Assembly: GCF_008122205.1 (NCBI RefSeq)
Contig: NZ_PHNJ01000004.1
Coordinates: 310,001-374,000 of the forward strand
From: Natronococcus pandeyae
GTDB lineage: Archaea > Halobacteriota > Halobacteria > Halobacteriales > Natrialbaceae
Reading direction: 5' to 3'
DNA length: 64,000 nucleotides
Positions 7,283 through 15,641 of this stretch are shown piece after piece; within the stretch, counting starts at the first letter, position 1; each line of letters begins with the position of its first letter. The position numbers and the translations under genes are program-made. Under the pieces are notes generated by a model that was given only the letters and a program-made list of their open reading frames with translations, was not told the DNA's origin and made no database searches.

Positions 7283-9400
7283 ATGCCGTCTTCGCCACCC
7301 GCTCCCGAGCGGCACTTCGAAACGATCGCCCAGTGTGCCCGGGACGGAATTATTACGATTTCTGCCGATCTGACGGTGCGGTACGCGAACCCCGCAGTCG
7401 AGGATATTTTCGGCTACTCGCCGGACGAACTCGAGGACCGATCGCTGGCTGCGGTGCTGTCGGACGACCACGCGAGCGACCTCGAGGAGTGGCTCGATCG
7501 GTTCCTCGACACCGGCGAGAAAACGGTCGACTGGGGAGATATTCGGCTTCAGGGGCGTCACCGAAACGGTCGAACGGTTCCGCTCAGCGTTTCGCTGGCC
7601 GACTTCGAGCAGGACGGTCGACGATACTTCAGCGGAATCGTTCGAGACGTAACGGAACAGGAGCGACGGGAAGCCCGGCTGACGGGGTTGAACCAGCTTG
7701 CCCAGGAGCTGACCGACGCGGAATCGACGGACGAGATCTGTGAGCGGACCGTCGACGCCGCCCGCACGATACTCGAGCACCCGATCGCGGCGATCGGACT
7801 GTACGACGACGATGACGGACGCCTCGAGCCGTGTGCCTGGACGCCGGAGGTGGACGAGATCGCGGAGGCGGGACGACTGTTCGCGACCGACCGGTCGGTT
7901 CCGTGGGACGTGTTCGTCACGCAGGAGCGACGCGTCGTGAACGATATCCTCGCCGAGACCGACCTCGAGGCGTCCGACACGCAACTCCGGAGCGCGGTGT
8001 TCCACCCGATCGGCACCTACGGCGTGTTCGTCGCGGGAGCGACGGAGCGGGACGCGTTTCACGACGAAGATGTCGATATCACGAGCGTGCTCGTCGGGAA
8101 CGCGTACTCCTCGCTGGAGCGCGTCGACCGGGAGCGGACGCTGCGAGAACAGCGAAACGAACTCGCCGAGAAGACGGAGTCGCTCGACCGTCTTCGCCGG
8201 ATCAACGACGTGATCCGGGAGCTGACGACGGTTCTGACGGAAGCGGCGGGTCGCGACGAGATCGCGACGGAAGTCTGTACGCGGCTCGCGGCGTCCGATC
8301 CGTACCAGTTCGCCTGGTTCGGCTCGCACGATCCGGCCAGCGACGAGGTCGTCCCGGAGGCGGCCGCCGGCGACGAGAACGGCTATCTCGAGGCGATTAC
8401 GGTCACCGTCGACGAGGACGAGCCTGGGTCGGATCCGACCAGCCGCGCGGTGCAGACCCGGGCGCCCCAGATCGAAAACGATATCTACCAGAATCCGCCG
8501 TTCGAGCCGTGGCGACAGGAGGCGATCCAGCGCGATTACCGGGCGTGTATCGCCGTTCCGATCGCCTACCACGGCCGTCTCTACGGCGTCCTCAACCTGT
8601 ACGCGGTCGAGTCGGACGTGTTCGATCAGCTCGAGGTCTCGGTCCTGCAGGAACTGGGAGAGACGATCGGCTACGCGTTGAACGCGGCCGAGCGCAAGCA
8701 GGCGTTCACCAGCGAACGGTCCGTCGACCTCGCGTTCGAGGTCGACGATCGCGAGGATTCGGTCCTCGGAATCGCCGACGAACTGGGTGGACGGTTCGAA
8801 CTCGAGAACCTCGTCGAGCGGGGCGACGGATCGACAACCATGTTCTTCGCCGTCCGGGGGCCGGATTCCGATGCCGTCGTCGAGTGGGCGAAAAAACGGG
8901 CCCAACTCCACGAGATCCAGCTGTTGGCCGATCGAGACGAGGAGTACCTGTTCGAGTGTATGCTCGAGGAGTCGACCGTCTGGTCGCAACTACAACAGCG
9001 CGGAAGCGTGGTTCGTGAGGCGGTCGTGACGTCGGACTCGGCGCGGATCGTCGTTCGCATCCCGCGAAGTGCGGACCCGCGGTCGTTCGACGCGCTTCTG
9101 GAGGAGGCGTTCGGTTCCGTCGAACTCGTCGCCCGCCGAGAGCACGAGGAGCCGGTGATGACCCCGGAGGAGTTCGAGGCAGAGTTCAGGGACCGGCTGA
9201 CCGATCGCCAGGACGAGGTGCTGCAGACGGCGTACTACGCGGGGTTCTTCGAGTGGCCGCGGGAGACCCAGTCCGGCGAACTCGCCGACGTTCTCGGGAT
9301 CGCTCAGCCGACGGTGAGCCGACACATCCGTTCCAGCGAGGAGAAGTTCTTCTCGATGCTGTACGAGGACGAGAACGAGGATGAAGATAAAAATCGGTGA
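7283..9400 (+). CDS. Bat-like sensor-regulator: PAS, two GAF domains, HTH_10
   Basis: A 705-residue cytoplasmic transcription regulator of the bacterioopsin-activator-like type. The order is a PAS domain (about 8-130, with VRYANPAVEDIFGYSPDEL), GAF (about 140-280), a helical linker, a second GAF (about 300-465, ending GVLNLYAVESDVFDQLE), a BAT-associated region (about 490-630), and a C-terminal HTH_10 domain. The last has LTDRQDEVLQTAYYAGFFEW and the recognition helix AQPTVSRHIRSSEEKFF. PAS/GAF modules sense redox, light or small ligands, but no chromophore can be assigned here. The ATG at 7283 is preferred to the in-frame GTG at 7277. It is not next to a rhodopsin gene, so its target is unknown. 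Confidence 0.9.
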   Translation: MPSSPPAPERHFETIAQCARDGIITISADLTVRYANPAVEDIFGYSPDELEDRSLAAVLSDDHASDLEEWLDRFLDTGEKTVDWGDIRLQGRHRNGRTVPLSVSLADFEQDGRRYFSGIVRDVTEQERREARLTGLNQLAQELTDAESTDEICERTVDAARTILEHPIAAIGLYDDDDGRLEPCAWTPEVDEIAEAGRLFATDRSVPWDVFVTQERRVVNDILAETDLEASDTQLRSAVFHPIGTYGVFVAGATERDAFHDEDVDITSVLVGNAYSSLERVDRERTLREQRNELAEKTESLDRLRRINDVIRELTTVLTEAAGRDEIATEVCTRLAASDPYQFAWFGSHDPASDEVVPEAAAGDENGYLEAITVTVDEDEPGSDPTSRAVQTRAPQIENDIYQNPPFEPWRQEAIQRDYRACIAVPIAYHGRLYGVLNLYAVESDVFDQLEVSVLQELGETIGYALNAAERKQAFTSERSVDLAFEVDDREDSVLGIADELGGRFELENLVERGDGSTTMFFAVRGPDSDAVVEWAKKRAQLHEIQLLADRDEEYLFECMLEESTVWSQLQQRGSVVREAVVTSDSARIVVRIPRSADPRSFDALLEEAFGSVELVARREHEEPVMTPEEFEAEFRDRLTDRQDEVLQTAYYAGFFEWPRETQSGELADVLGIAQPTVSRHIRSSEEKFFSMLYEDENEDEDKNR

Positions 9401-9488
9401 CCGGCTAGAATGATAGCCCCGCCCGTCTGGCGGTGATATCCTCATACTGGCAACGCCTACCCGGCGAAGGGGACAAAGAGTAGATACG

Positions 9489-9806
9489 ATGACTCACTAC
9501 GCTCCAACGGAGTTCGGTGCCGATGGTGCCGGGCCGATGCCAGTCAGTCAGCGCGTCGTTCGCGCGGTCGCGATCGAAATCGACGCCGACCCGCTGGAGA
9601 TGGAGCCGCTCTACGACGTGATCGATTCGGAGGCCCTGAACGCGCTCTTCGAACCGACGAAGCGCGACGCTACACGATCGACGGGGACGGTGGCGTTCCG
9701 ATACGCAGGCTGTGCGGTGACCGTCCACGCCGACGGCGGCGTCGAGGTCACCGCGGAACGCGCGAGTCGTCCGGCGTCGCAGACCGATTCGAACGCGGTG
9801 AACTGA
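9489..9806 (+). CDS. HalOD1 output-domain protein
   Basis: A 105-residue protein with the HalOD1 pattern: SQRVVRAVAIEIDADPLEMEPLYDVIDSEALNALF is a helix followed by the DPLEMEPLYDVID turn (own residues about 17-52), and then a beta segment VAFRYAGCAVTVHADGGVEV. HalOD1 is a haloarchaeal domain often found in or near two-component and Bat-like regulators. It has no proven biochemical activity. It lies 88 nt after the Bat-like gene and 6 nt before the next small gene, so it probably heads a short operon of three small genes. Confidence 0.85.
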   Translation: MTHYAPTEFGADGAGPMPVSQRVVRAVAIEIDADPLEMEPLYDVIDSEALNALFEPTKRDATRSTGTVAFRYAGCAVTVHADGGVEVTAERASRPASQTDSNAVN

Positions 9807-9812
9807 TTCAAA

Positions 9813-9980
9813 ATGACTCCGTACGGGACGACGACCGGACTCACGCGGTGCGATCAGTGCGGTGACGCCGTCGAGACCACGACGTGGCATCCCGCCGTCC
9901 TCGATCGAAACGGCGAGCGGCGGCTGTTCACGTTCTGTGGATCGGCGTGTCAAGAACGCTGGCAACGACGCCACCGATAA
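9813..9980 (+). CDS. Tiny zinc-ribbon-like protein (55 aa)
   Basis: A 55-residue ORF starting ATG ACT CCG TAC and ending TAA. It holds two cysteine pairs, CDQCG at about 14-18 and FCGSAC at about 41-46, separated by a strand-rich segment with TTTWHPAVLD. This looks like a treble-clef or zinc-ribbon fold with four Cys ligands. It begins 6 nt after the HalOD1 gene and ends 9 nt before the next small gene, and its codon use is typical of haloarchaeal coding DNA. The function is unknown; protein-protein or nucleic-acid binding is plausible. Confidence 0.7.
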   Translation: MTPYGTTTGLTRCDQCGDAVETTTWHPAVLDRNGERRLFTFCGSACQERWQRRHR

Positions 9981-9989
9981 CAGCCCACG

Positions 9990-10211
9990 ATGAACATGAA
10001 ATACTGCCTTCACTGCGACTGGTACGCCAGTCGAACGGACGGCTACGATGCACACGAACAGTCTCGAGAAGCTATCGACCACTTCCTCGATACGGGCCAC
10101 GCGATCGATTCGATGCCCGAACCGTCGAACGCCGAACCGAATCACACGCCGGAGTTCGATGCCGAGGGAGCGACGCGGATCCCGGTGACCGGTGTTCGGG
10201 AAGGAGAGTAA
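9990..10211 (+). CDS. Small C2H2-type zinc-finger protein
   Basis: A 73-residue protein. Near the N-terminus it has YCLHCDW, then AHEQSREAIDHFLDTGH. The CxxC pair plus His residues on a helix give a C2H2-like zinc site. The C-terminal half is acidic and probably flexible. ATG codons at 9990 and 9996 are both possible; the second would start MKYCLHC. It follows the 55-residue cysteine protein by 9 nt and completes the small-gene operon after the Bat-like regulator. Such haloarchaeal micro-zinc-finger proteins can affect gene expression and biofilm formation, but this one is not assigned. Confidence 0.75.
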   Translation: MNMKYCLHCDWYASRTDGYDAHEQSREAIDHFLDTGHAIDSMPEPSNAEPNHTPEFDAEGATRIPVTGVREGE

Positions 10212-10323
10212 CGACGGAGCGAAACCGACGTCGGTCTCGGCAGCCGTCGTCGCGAGCGAGGGGGTCCGGTCACGATCTGCCAGGACCGAACGGTAGAAAA
10301 GTCCGGGTCGACTCCACCGGGAT

Positions 10324-11232
10324 ATGGAGGTTCTCGGCCGGTTGCTGGCGATGCTCGCGGTGTTGCTACTCGGTACCGGTTTGCGCTCGTCCGGCCTGTT
10401 GAACGCGGCCAGAACTGCGCGATTGAACGCCACCGCGTACTACGTCGCCCTTCCGGCACTCGTGTTCGTCGCGACCTACGATCAGTCGATCGGCGAACTC
10501 CTCTCGGCGGAACTGCTCGCCGGTTCGCTGATCGTCGTGTTCGCGACCGGCGCCATCGCCTGGCTGGCCCACCGAAACCGATTCTCGAGGGGGCGTCGGA
10601 GCGTCGCGATCATCCAGTCGTATCACTCCAATCTCGGCTATCTCGGATTGCCCCTCGTCGCCGCGACGTTCGACGCGCGAGTGACCGCCATCGCGAGCGT
10701 GGTCCTCGGGTTCGTCACCCTGATCCAGTTGCCGCTGACGATCGTCGTCCTCAGCACGTTCAGCGGTGCGGACGCCGCGATCGGCCGAGAGCTGCGCAAC
10801 CTCGCGACGAATCCCGTGCTGGGGGCGCTGGTCGCCGGACTGGCAATCGGTGCGGCCGGACTCCCTGTTCCGGCACCCGCAGCGACGGGGCTCGACGCCC
10901 TCGGTGCGCTCGCGCTCCCGCTCGCGTTGCTCTGCGTCGGCGCCGCACTGCAGGTCGATTCGCCCTCGCTCAGCCTCGAGGCGACGGGGTCGGTCGTGGC
11001 GCTGAAACTCGGCTGCATGCCGTTGCTCGCCTGGGGAGTCTTCTCGCTGCTCGCCGTCGACGCCGCGACGTTCACCGCGAGCGTCGTGATGCTCGGGATG
11101 CCGACTGCGGTGTCGACGTACGTCTACGCGAGCGAACTCGGCGGTGACGCGGAGTTCGCCTCGCTGAACGTCTTCGTCACGACGGTCGCATCCGTCGCGA
11201 CGCTGTTCGTGCTCATCACGGTGATCGGGTAG
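10324..11232 (+). CDS. AEC family transporter (auxin-efflux-carrier type)
   Basis: A 302-residue polytopic membrane protein with about ten hydrophobic segments across its whole length. The AEC fold (PF03547) is suggested by LLGTGLRSSGLLNAARTARL followed by YYVALPALVF in the first part, SNLGYLGLPLV in the fourth helix region, and AGLPVPAPAATGLDALGALALP in the second half. Family members move organic anions or related metabolites across the cytoplasmic membrane; the substrate cannot be read from the sequence. It is monocistronic, and a weak A-rich element at about 10293-10300 lies 27 nt before the ATG. Confidence 0.88.
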   Translation: MEVLGRLLAMLAVLLLGTGLRSSGLLNAARTARLNATAYYVALPALVFVATYDQSIGELLSAELLAGSLIVVFATGAIAWLAHRNRFSRGRRSVAIIQSYHSNLGYLGLPLVAATFDARVTAIASVVLGFVTLIQLPLTIVVLSTFSGADAAIGRELRNLATNPVLGALVAGLAIGAAGLPVPAPAATGLDALGALALPLALLCVGAALQVDSPSLSLEATGSVVALKLGCMPLLAWGVFSLLAVDAATFTASVVMLGMPTAVSTYVYASELGGDAEFASLNVFVTTVASVATLFVLITVIG

Positions 11233-11265
11233 CGCGGCCACGAAACCACGCTCGGAGACGGTCTT

Positions 11266-12057
11266 CTACCTCGAAAAGAGTCCCACGAGCCGGTCGATCA
11301 GACCGCTCTTGTCGTCGTTGGTCTCGACTGTATTGTCGGTCTCGTCGTCTCCGTCGCCTCCGCTGCCGATCGATCCGGCGAGCGGTCCGGCGTCGGAGGG
11401 ACCGTCGCCGATGGTCGACTCCGGCGTCTCGAGGTCGTCGACGCTCAGTTCGATCTCGTCGATCTCCGGCGTCGCGTCGCGGTCGTCGCCGGCCTCGGCC
11501 GCCCGGACGTCCGCGCCCGTGACGGTCCCTCGCTCGACGCGGGCCTCGAGGTCCTCGAGTGACTCCGCCGAGGCCTCGCTCGAGAGCGACGCGGCTGCGT
11601 CGTCGACGGCGGAAGACGAACCCGTCTCGGTGTCGGACTCTCCGCCTCGCTTGTCGGTGTCGGACTCTCCACCCTGCCCGTCGGTGTCGGCCGTCGACCC
11701 GCTCGCCTCGTCGGCCGCGGCCGTCTCCGCCGCTGAGTTTTCGTCTTCGAGATCGTCCGTGGTCGTCTCGGAGGCCGAGTCGTTCGTTTCGGCTTCGTTT
11801 TCCGTCTCGGTCGTCGCGTCCGCTCGAGCCGGCTCCCGTTCTCGCTCGTCCGCGTCGTTCGCCTCGGACTCGATCGTCGTGATACTACTCGAGGAGTTCG
11901 GTCCCGAGTCGTCCAGCGAGTCGAGGATGTCGTCGACGCTCTGGTCGGAGACGACCCGCTGCGGGCCGCCGCCGGGTTCGAGGTCGTCACCGGAGTCGGC
12001 GCCGTCGGCCGACGCGCTCGAGTCGGGGACCGACGAGTCCGTGGATCGGTCGCTCAT
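11266..12057 (-). CDS. Acidic low-complexity protein
   Basis: A 263-residue protein rich in Asp, Glu, Ser and Thr, probably disordered through most of its length. It has two more ordered ends: VSDQSVDDILDSLDD near the N-terminus (about 36-50) and the amphipathic GLIDRLVGLFSR at the C-terminus. A near-repeat GGESDTDKRGGESDTETG lies in the middle. No signal peptide is present. No enzyme family fits; a scaffold or membrane-associating adaptor is possible but unproven. The AGATTATGCC element upstream supports the start. Confidence 0.6.
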   Translation of the reverse strand: MSDRSTDSSVPDSSASADGADSGDDLEPGGGPQRVVSDQSVDDILDSLDDSGPNSSSSITTIESEANDADEREREPARADATTETENEAETNDSASETTTDDLEDENSAAETAAADEASGSTADTDGQGGESDTDKRGGESDTETGSSSAVDDAAASLSSEASAESLEDLEARVERGTVTGADVRAAEAGDDRDATPEIDEIELSVDDLETPESTIGDGPSDAGPLAGSIGSGGDGDDETDNTVETNDDKSGLIDRLVGLFSR

Positions 12058-12080
12058 GGTGCAGGTGTGTCGCTGCCGAC

Positions 12081-12090
12081 GGCATAATCT
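12081..12090 (-). promoter_or_regulatory. TATA-like element for the gene at 12057
   Basis: On the minus strand this reads AGATTATGCC, centred about 29 nt upstream of the ATG at 12057, consistent with a leaderless transcript. Confidence 0.4.
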
Positions 12091-12153
12091 TTCCCCATGA
12101 AACTGGTTCGAAAAACGAACTGTCTGGTCAACCGCTGAACGTCGTTCCTCCTC

Positions 12154-12954
12154 TTATTCGCCTTTCTCCGCCAGGGACGGATGCGAGAGGACGACGTTGA
12201 CGACGGCCCCCGCGAGGATCAGGATGCCGGCGAAGTACAGCCAGGTGACGAACAGGATGACGGCGCCGACGGCGCCGTAGGCGGCGTACCGACCGGCGTT
12301 GGCCGCGTAGATCTGGAAGCCGACCTGGAGAACCGTCCAGCCGACGGCGGCGAAGATCGCACCCGGGAAGATCTCCCTGACGGTGACCGAGATCGGCGGC
12401 AACACGTAGTAGATCGGCAGAAAGACCAGGATTAGCCCGATGAACAGCGTCACCCAACTGAGCAGGCCGGCGAACGGGATCACGTCGGCGGCGATGCCGA
12501 GCATCGTGCCGATGACGATCATCAGCACGATCGCGCCGGTTCCCGCGAGAATCACGGTGAAGCCGTCCCGGATCTCGTCGAGTAGCGTCCCCTCTGCGAC
12601 CTCGTCGTAGATCATGTCGAACGCGAGACTGAGTCCGCGAAAGACCTTGAGCGCACCCCAGGATGCCACCACGAGCGCGACGACCGTCGCCTGCGAACGG
12701 CCCGCTTCCGTCGTGAGTGCCTCCACGACCAGGTCCTCGCCCGCGGGCGGCAGAAAGTCACCAGCAACCAGTATCAGCCGCTCTGCGGCCCCCTCACCGT
12801 TGAACAGCGAGCCGACGACGAGCGCGAGCAAGACGAGCGGGATCAGCGAGACGAACGCGTAGTAGGCGAATCCGGCCGCAAGAAAAGTAATGTCGCGGTC
12901 GCTCGCCGTCCGATAGACTGCAACGAGTGTGTCAGAGAGGTCCGACGTGTCCAT
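12154..12954 (-). CDS. YihY/BrkB family membrane protein
   Basis: A 266-residue inner-membrane protein with six hydrophobic segments. The family signature is visible in the first helix (DITFLAAGFAYYAFVSLIPL) and in WGALKVFRGLSLAFDMIYDE (about 95-115). PF03631 proteins were once called ribonuclease BN but are now regarded as membrane proteins of uncertain function. The length is typical. The ATG at 12954 keeps the short amphipathic N-terminal helix common in the family. It is alone on its strand between two unrelated genes. Confidence 0.9.
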   Translation of the reverse strand: MDTSDLSDTLVAVYRTASDRDITFLAAGFAYYAFVSLIPLVLLALVVGSLFNGEGAAERLILVAGDFLPPAGEDLVVEALTTEAGRSQATVVALVVASWGALKVFRGLSLAFDMIYDEVAEGTLLDEIRDGFTVILAGTGAIVLMIVIGTMLGIAADVIPFAGLLSWVTLFIGLILVFLPIYYVLPPISVTVREIFPGAIFAAVGWTVLQVGFQIYAANAGRYAAYGAVGAVILFVTWLYFAGILILAGAVVNVVLSHPSLAEKGE

Positions 12955-13048
12955 ACGGGGAGTACGTGGGGGAAACCCAAGAGCCTACGACTTGCCTGAA
13001 TCACGGACCTGCCGATAGATCAACTCGCCGGCGGTTCCGAGCGACGCG

Positions 13049-13807
13049 CTACCACTCGTGACAGAAGTTGTGTGTCGCGAAGACGCGGCCGTCGTCCTCG
13101 ACGACGATACCGACGCCGCCGCGGTCCCAGGCGTGGGGGACGTTCTCCTCGAGAATCGCCTCTCGGTGATCGGTGGAGTTCATCCACTGATTGACGAGTC
13201 CCTCCGCCAGCCCCTCCGCGGTCTGGTACTCAGCGGTTCCGTCGCCCCCAGGCTGTTCGATCGGTCTGTCGACCCAGGTCATGGCGATGTTCTCGCCGTA
13301 GCCCCGGCAGTAGTCGTCGACGTCGGTAAATCGGTCGTAGGGCTGCTCCCCGTCGGGGTTCGTGTGGGCGAAGTACTCGCGCTCGGCCATATCGCCGCTG
13401 TGTGCGCGCGAGACGGAGGCGACCGTCCCGTCCCACTCGAGCGGCTCGAGACCGTGCTCCGCCCGCCGATCGTTGACCTCGGCGTGGACGAAGTCCTCGA
13501 CGTCCGGAGAGGAGACCGTCTCGACGCCGGTCTCGTAGCTCGTCTCACCGGGGTCGTCCGGATCGGTTACGTCCGGATCGCGCTCGCCGGCCGGCGGCGG
13601 CTCGGAACTCGGCGACGGCTGGCTGTCGATCCCGATGTCGTCGACCTCCGAGATGTCGTCGACGAGCGACGGGCCGATCAGGGCGGCACCGAGGACGATC
13701 CCACCGAGAAGAGCGGCGATGACGAGGAATCTGATCACTCCGCGAACCACGGCGCGGTCGGTATGTCCATCGTCCGCGGTCGAACGCTCGGGACGGCGAT
13801 CTCCCAT
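13049..13807 (-). CDS. Membrane-anchored CAP (SCP/PR1) domain protein
   Basis: A 252-residue protein. The N-terminal cytoplasmic stretch is basic and is followed by one membrane helix (about 26-48). An acidic Pro/Ser linker then leads to a CAP domain (about 102-252). CAP cavity motifs are present: HSGDMAEREYFAHTNPDG, then GYGENIAM, then WMNSTDHREAILEEN, and a terminal FATHNFC. The domain is predicted to lie outside the cell. CAP proteins have varied roles, including proteolysis and lipid or sterol binding; none can be assigned here. The upstream region holds the palindromic dispersed element. Confidence 0.88.
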   Translation of the reverse strand: MGDRRPERSTADDGHTDRAVVRGVIRFLVIAALLGGIVLGAALIGPSLVDDISEVDDIGIDSQPSPSSEPPPAGERDPDVTDPDDPGETSYETGVETVSSPDVEDFVHAEVNDRRAEHGLEPLEWDGTVASVSRAHSGDMAEREYFAHTNPDGEQPYDRFTDVDDYCRGYGENIAMTWVDRPIEQPGGDGTAEYQTAEGLAEGLVNQWMNSTDHREAILEENVPHAWDRGGVGIVVEDDGRVFATHNFCHEW

Positions 13808-13870
13808 TGTCCCGAACGTCGGGCCTGCGAGACAAGAGCATCGCGGTTGCTCGCAGACACTGACACACCG

Positions 13871-13958
13871 CTGATACGGACTGTTGTAAGTTCTTTCCGG
13901 AGCAACCGCAGGACGGCTCGCGGTTGCTCCGGTAAACAGTTACAGCAGACCGTATGAA
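13871..13958. repeat. Dispersed 39-bp element, two copies head to head (88-bp palindrome)
   Basis: The unit 13920-13958 on the plus strand and the unit 13871-13909 on the minus strand align over 39 bp with roughly 80% identity. They face away from each other around a 10-bp spacer. The inner arms CCGGAGCAACCGC and GCGGTTGCTCCGG are perfect 13-bp inverted repeats, so a strong hairpin forms. The outer arms carry CAGTTACA/ACTTACAA and CCGTAT. A further partial GCGGTTGCTCG is at 13843-13853. It lies between the 3' end of the lycopene-cyclase-like gene and the CAP gene start. Confidence 0.65.
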
Positions 13959-13990
13959 ACGATCGCGGAAGCCGGCCGCTCTCGGATGCG

Positions 13991-14314
13991 TTATTCCCGG
14001 CCGAAGATCGTCTCGTGCATACCGATCACCAGTCCGGGAACGACGGCCATGAAAAGGTGTTCCTCGAGCGGAATGCCGGCGACGTCGATCCCGGTCCGGA
14101 GCTTGATGTCGAAGACGCCGACCGCGAGGGTGTACCGGTCCCAGACGTACGCGATCGGGTAGAGCGCGAGGATCGTCACGCCCGCCTTGCGAAGGGCGTT
14201 CGCGCGCCGAAGCAGGAGGGCGGCGACGGCTCCCCAGAACAGTTCCGTAACGAGGTAGGTGTACCGTCCGAAGACGCTGATATCGAGTCTCACGTTGTGC
14301 CCTACGACGACCAT
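13991..14314 (-). CDS. Lycopene-cyclase-domain membrane protein (single domain)
   Basis: A 107-residue protein with three hydrophobic segments. The second half has the lycopene cyclase domain pattern: YPIAYVWDRYTLAVGVF, then IPLEEHLFMAVVPGLVIGM, with the IPLEE motif and the preceding W/D residues characteristic of the heterodimeric CrtYc/CrtYd and archaeal CrtY fold. Full archaeal cyclases carry two such domains (about 230 residues), so this is a half-size version. Partner-dependent cyclase activity or a changed function are both possible. No other carotenoid gene is nearby. Confidence 0.75.
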   Translation of the reverse strand: MVVVGHNVRLDISVFGRYTYLVTELFWGAVAALLLRRANALRKAGVTILALYPIAYVWDRYTLAVGVFDIKLRTGIDVAGIPLEEHLFMAVVPGLVIGMHETIFGRE

Positions 14315-14359
14315 CGCAAAAAGCTAGGTCTCGTTCCAACCCGGCAACACCGTGCGGTA

Positions 14360-14369
14360 TGTTAAATAC
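14360..14369 (+). promoter_or_regulatory. TATA-like element for the CBS gene
   Basis: TGTTAAATAC is centred about 33 nt upstream of the ATG at 14398. Confidence 0.45.
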
Positions 14370-14397
14370 GCCGGCGTGAGTAGGTGCGATCTGTACG

Positions 14398-15555
14398 ATG
14401 AATATCGCTGATATCGCCACGAAGGATTACATCGAAGTTGACGTTGGCACACGCATGGGGAAGGTCCGTTCGACGTTCGAGAACGGCAATCCCAAAGGAA
14501 TCATCGTCACGGACGACGGAGCATACGAGGGCGTCATCAGCGAGCGGGAGGTCCTCCAGTCTCACGTCGAAGACGACGCGAAGGTGGCCGCACTGATCAA
14601 GCCCAGCCGCAACTCGCCGGCCCCGAAGATCGACCGACACGAAGACGTCCGAGAGACCGCTCGGATGCTGATCGAGAGCAACGCGAAGGTCGCACCGGTC
14701 TTCGAGAACGACGAACTCTGGGGCGTCATCACCGACGACGCCATTCTCGAGGCAGTCCTCGAGAACCTCGACGCGCTCACCGTCGAGGACATCTACACGG
14801 ACGATCCCGTCACGCTGCAGGAGGGCGACGGGGTCGGCAAGGCGATCAATCACCTGCGGGAACACGGTATCTCGCGGCTGCCGATTCTGAACGAGAACGG
14901 CTACCTCTCGGGAGTCGTGACGACCCACGACATCGCCGACTTCGTCATCCGGGAGAACCACTCGACGACGACCGGCGACCGGGTCGGGGACACCCAGCGG
15001 CTGCTCGACGTCCCGATCTACGACATCATGGCCAGTCCCGTCAAGACGACGACGCTCGACGCCACCGCCAAGGAGGCCGTCGAAACGATGCTCGACGATG
15101 ACTACGCGGGTCTGATGGTCACCCCGGAGGACGACGACCGGGTCGTCATCGGCGTCATCACTAAAACCGACGTGCTGCGCGCGTTGACGTTCACCGAGGA
15201 GGAGCGCATGGACGTCCAGATTACGAACATCTCGATGCTGGATACGATCACCCGAGAGGGGATCGTCGAGAGCATCCAGGACGTCTCCGACAAGTACGCC
15301 GACATGCAGGTGATGCACGCCCACGTCCGTTTCAACGAGCACAAGGAGAAGCTTCGGGGCACGCCACTGGTCCAGTGTCAGATCCGTCTGCGGACCAACA
15401 AGGGCCAGGTCGCCGGCACCGGCGAGGGGTACGGCGCCGAGAACGCCTTCCGCGTCGCGCTGGACAAACTCGAGCGCAACGTGCTCGAACTCAAGGGCGT
15501 CACCAGCGACGAGGAGTACCGCGGTCAGCTGTTGCGGAAGCTGAACGAACTCTAG
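14398..15555 (+). CDS. CBS-domain protein with C-terminal HPF-like domain
   Basis: A 385-residue soluble protein. Four CBS motifs occupy about 1-260: MNIADIATKDYIEVDVGTR, IDRHEDVRETARMLIESNAK, TVEDIYTDDPVTLQEGDG and YDIMASPVKTTTLDATAKEA mark their starts. CBS pairs bind adenosyl ligands. The last about 110 residues (ADMQVMHAHVRFNEHKEK, then VQCQIRLRTNKGQVAGTGEG and ALDKLERNVLELK) follow the beta-alpha-beta-beta-beta-alpha pattern of ribosome hibernation promoting factor. Coupling of energy sensing to ribosome inactivation is inference from this fusion. The ATG at 14398 is supported by the conserved MNIADIA start. Confidence 0.85.
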   Translation: MNIADIATKDYIEVDVGTRMGKVRSTFENGNPKGIIVTDDGAYEGVISEREVLQSHVEDDAKVAALIKPSRNSPAPKIDRHEDVRETARMLIESNAKVAPVFENDELWGVITDDAILEAVLENLDALTVEDIYTDDPVTLQEGDGVGKAINHLREHGISRLPILNENGYLSGVVTTHDIADFVIRENHSTTTGDRVGDTQRLLDVPIYDIMASPVKTTTLDATAKEAVETMLDDDYAGLMVTPEDDDRVVIGVITKTDVLRALTFTEEERMDVQITNISMLDTITREGIVESIQDVSDKYADMQVMHAHVRFNEHKEKLRGTPLVQCQIRLRTNKGQVAGTGEGYGAENAFRVALDKLERNVLELKGVTSDEEYRGQLLRKLNEL

Positions 15556-15641
15556 GCGCGCAACCGAACTGCTGTCAGAACAACTGACGTCTCTCGTTTT
15601 CGACCGAGCCGTTCGGTACCGTTCGTTCCACCGACTCGAAC

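Noticed and set aside
5344-11882. Long Arg-rich frames opposite or shifted from real genes (for example 5344-6408, 6683-8989, 7831-9018 and 11445-11990)
   Set aside because: They are shadows caused by high GC; their translations are strongly basic while the true frames are acidic with clear domains.
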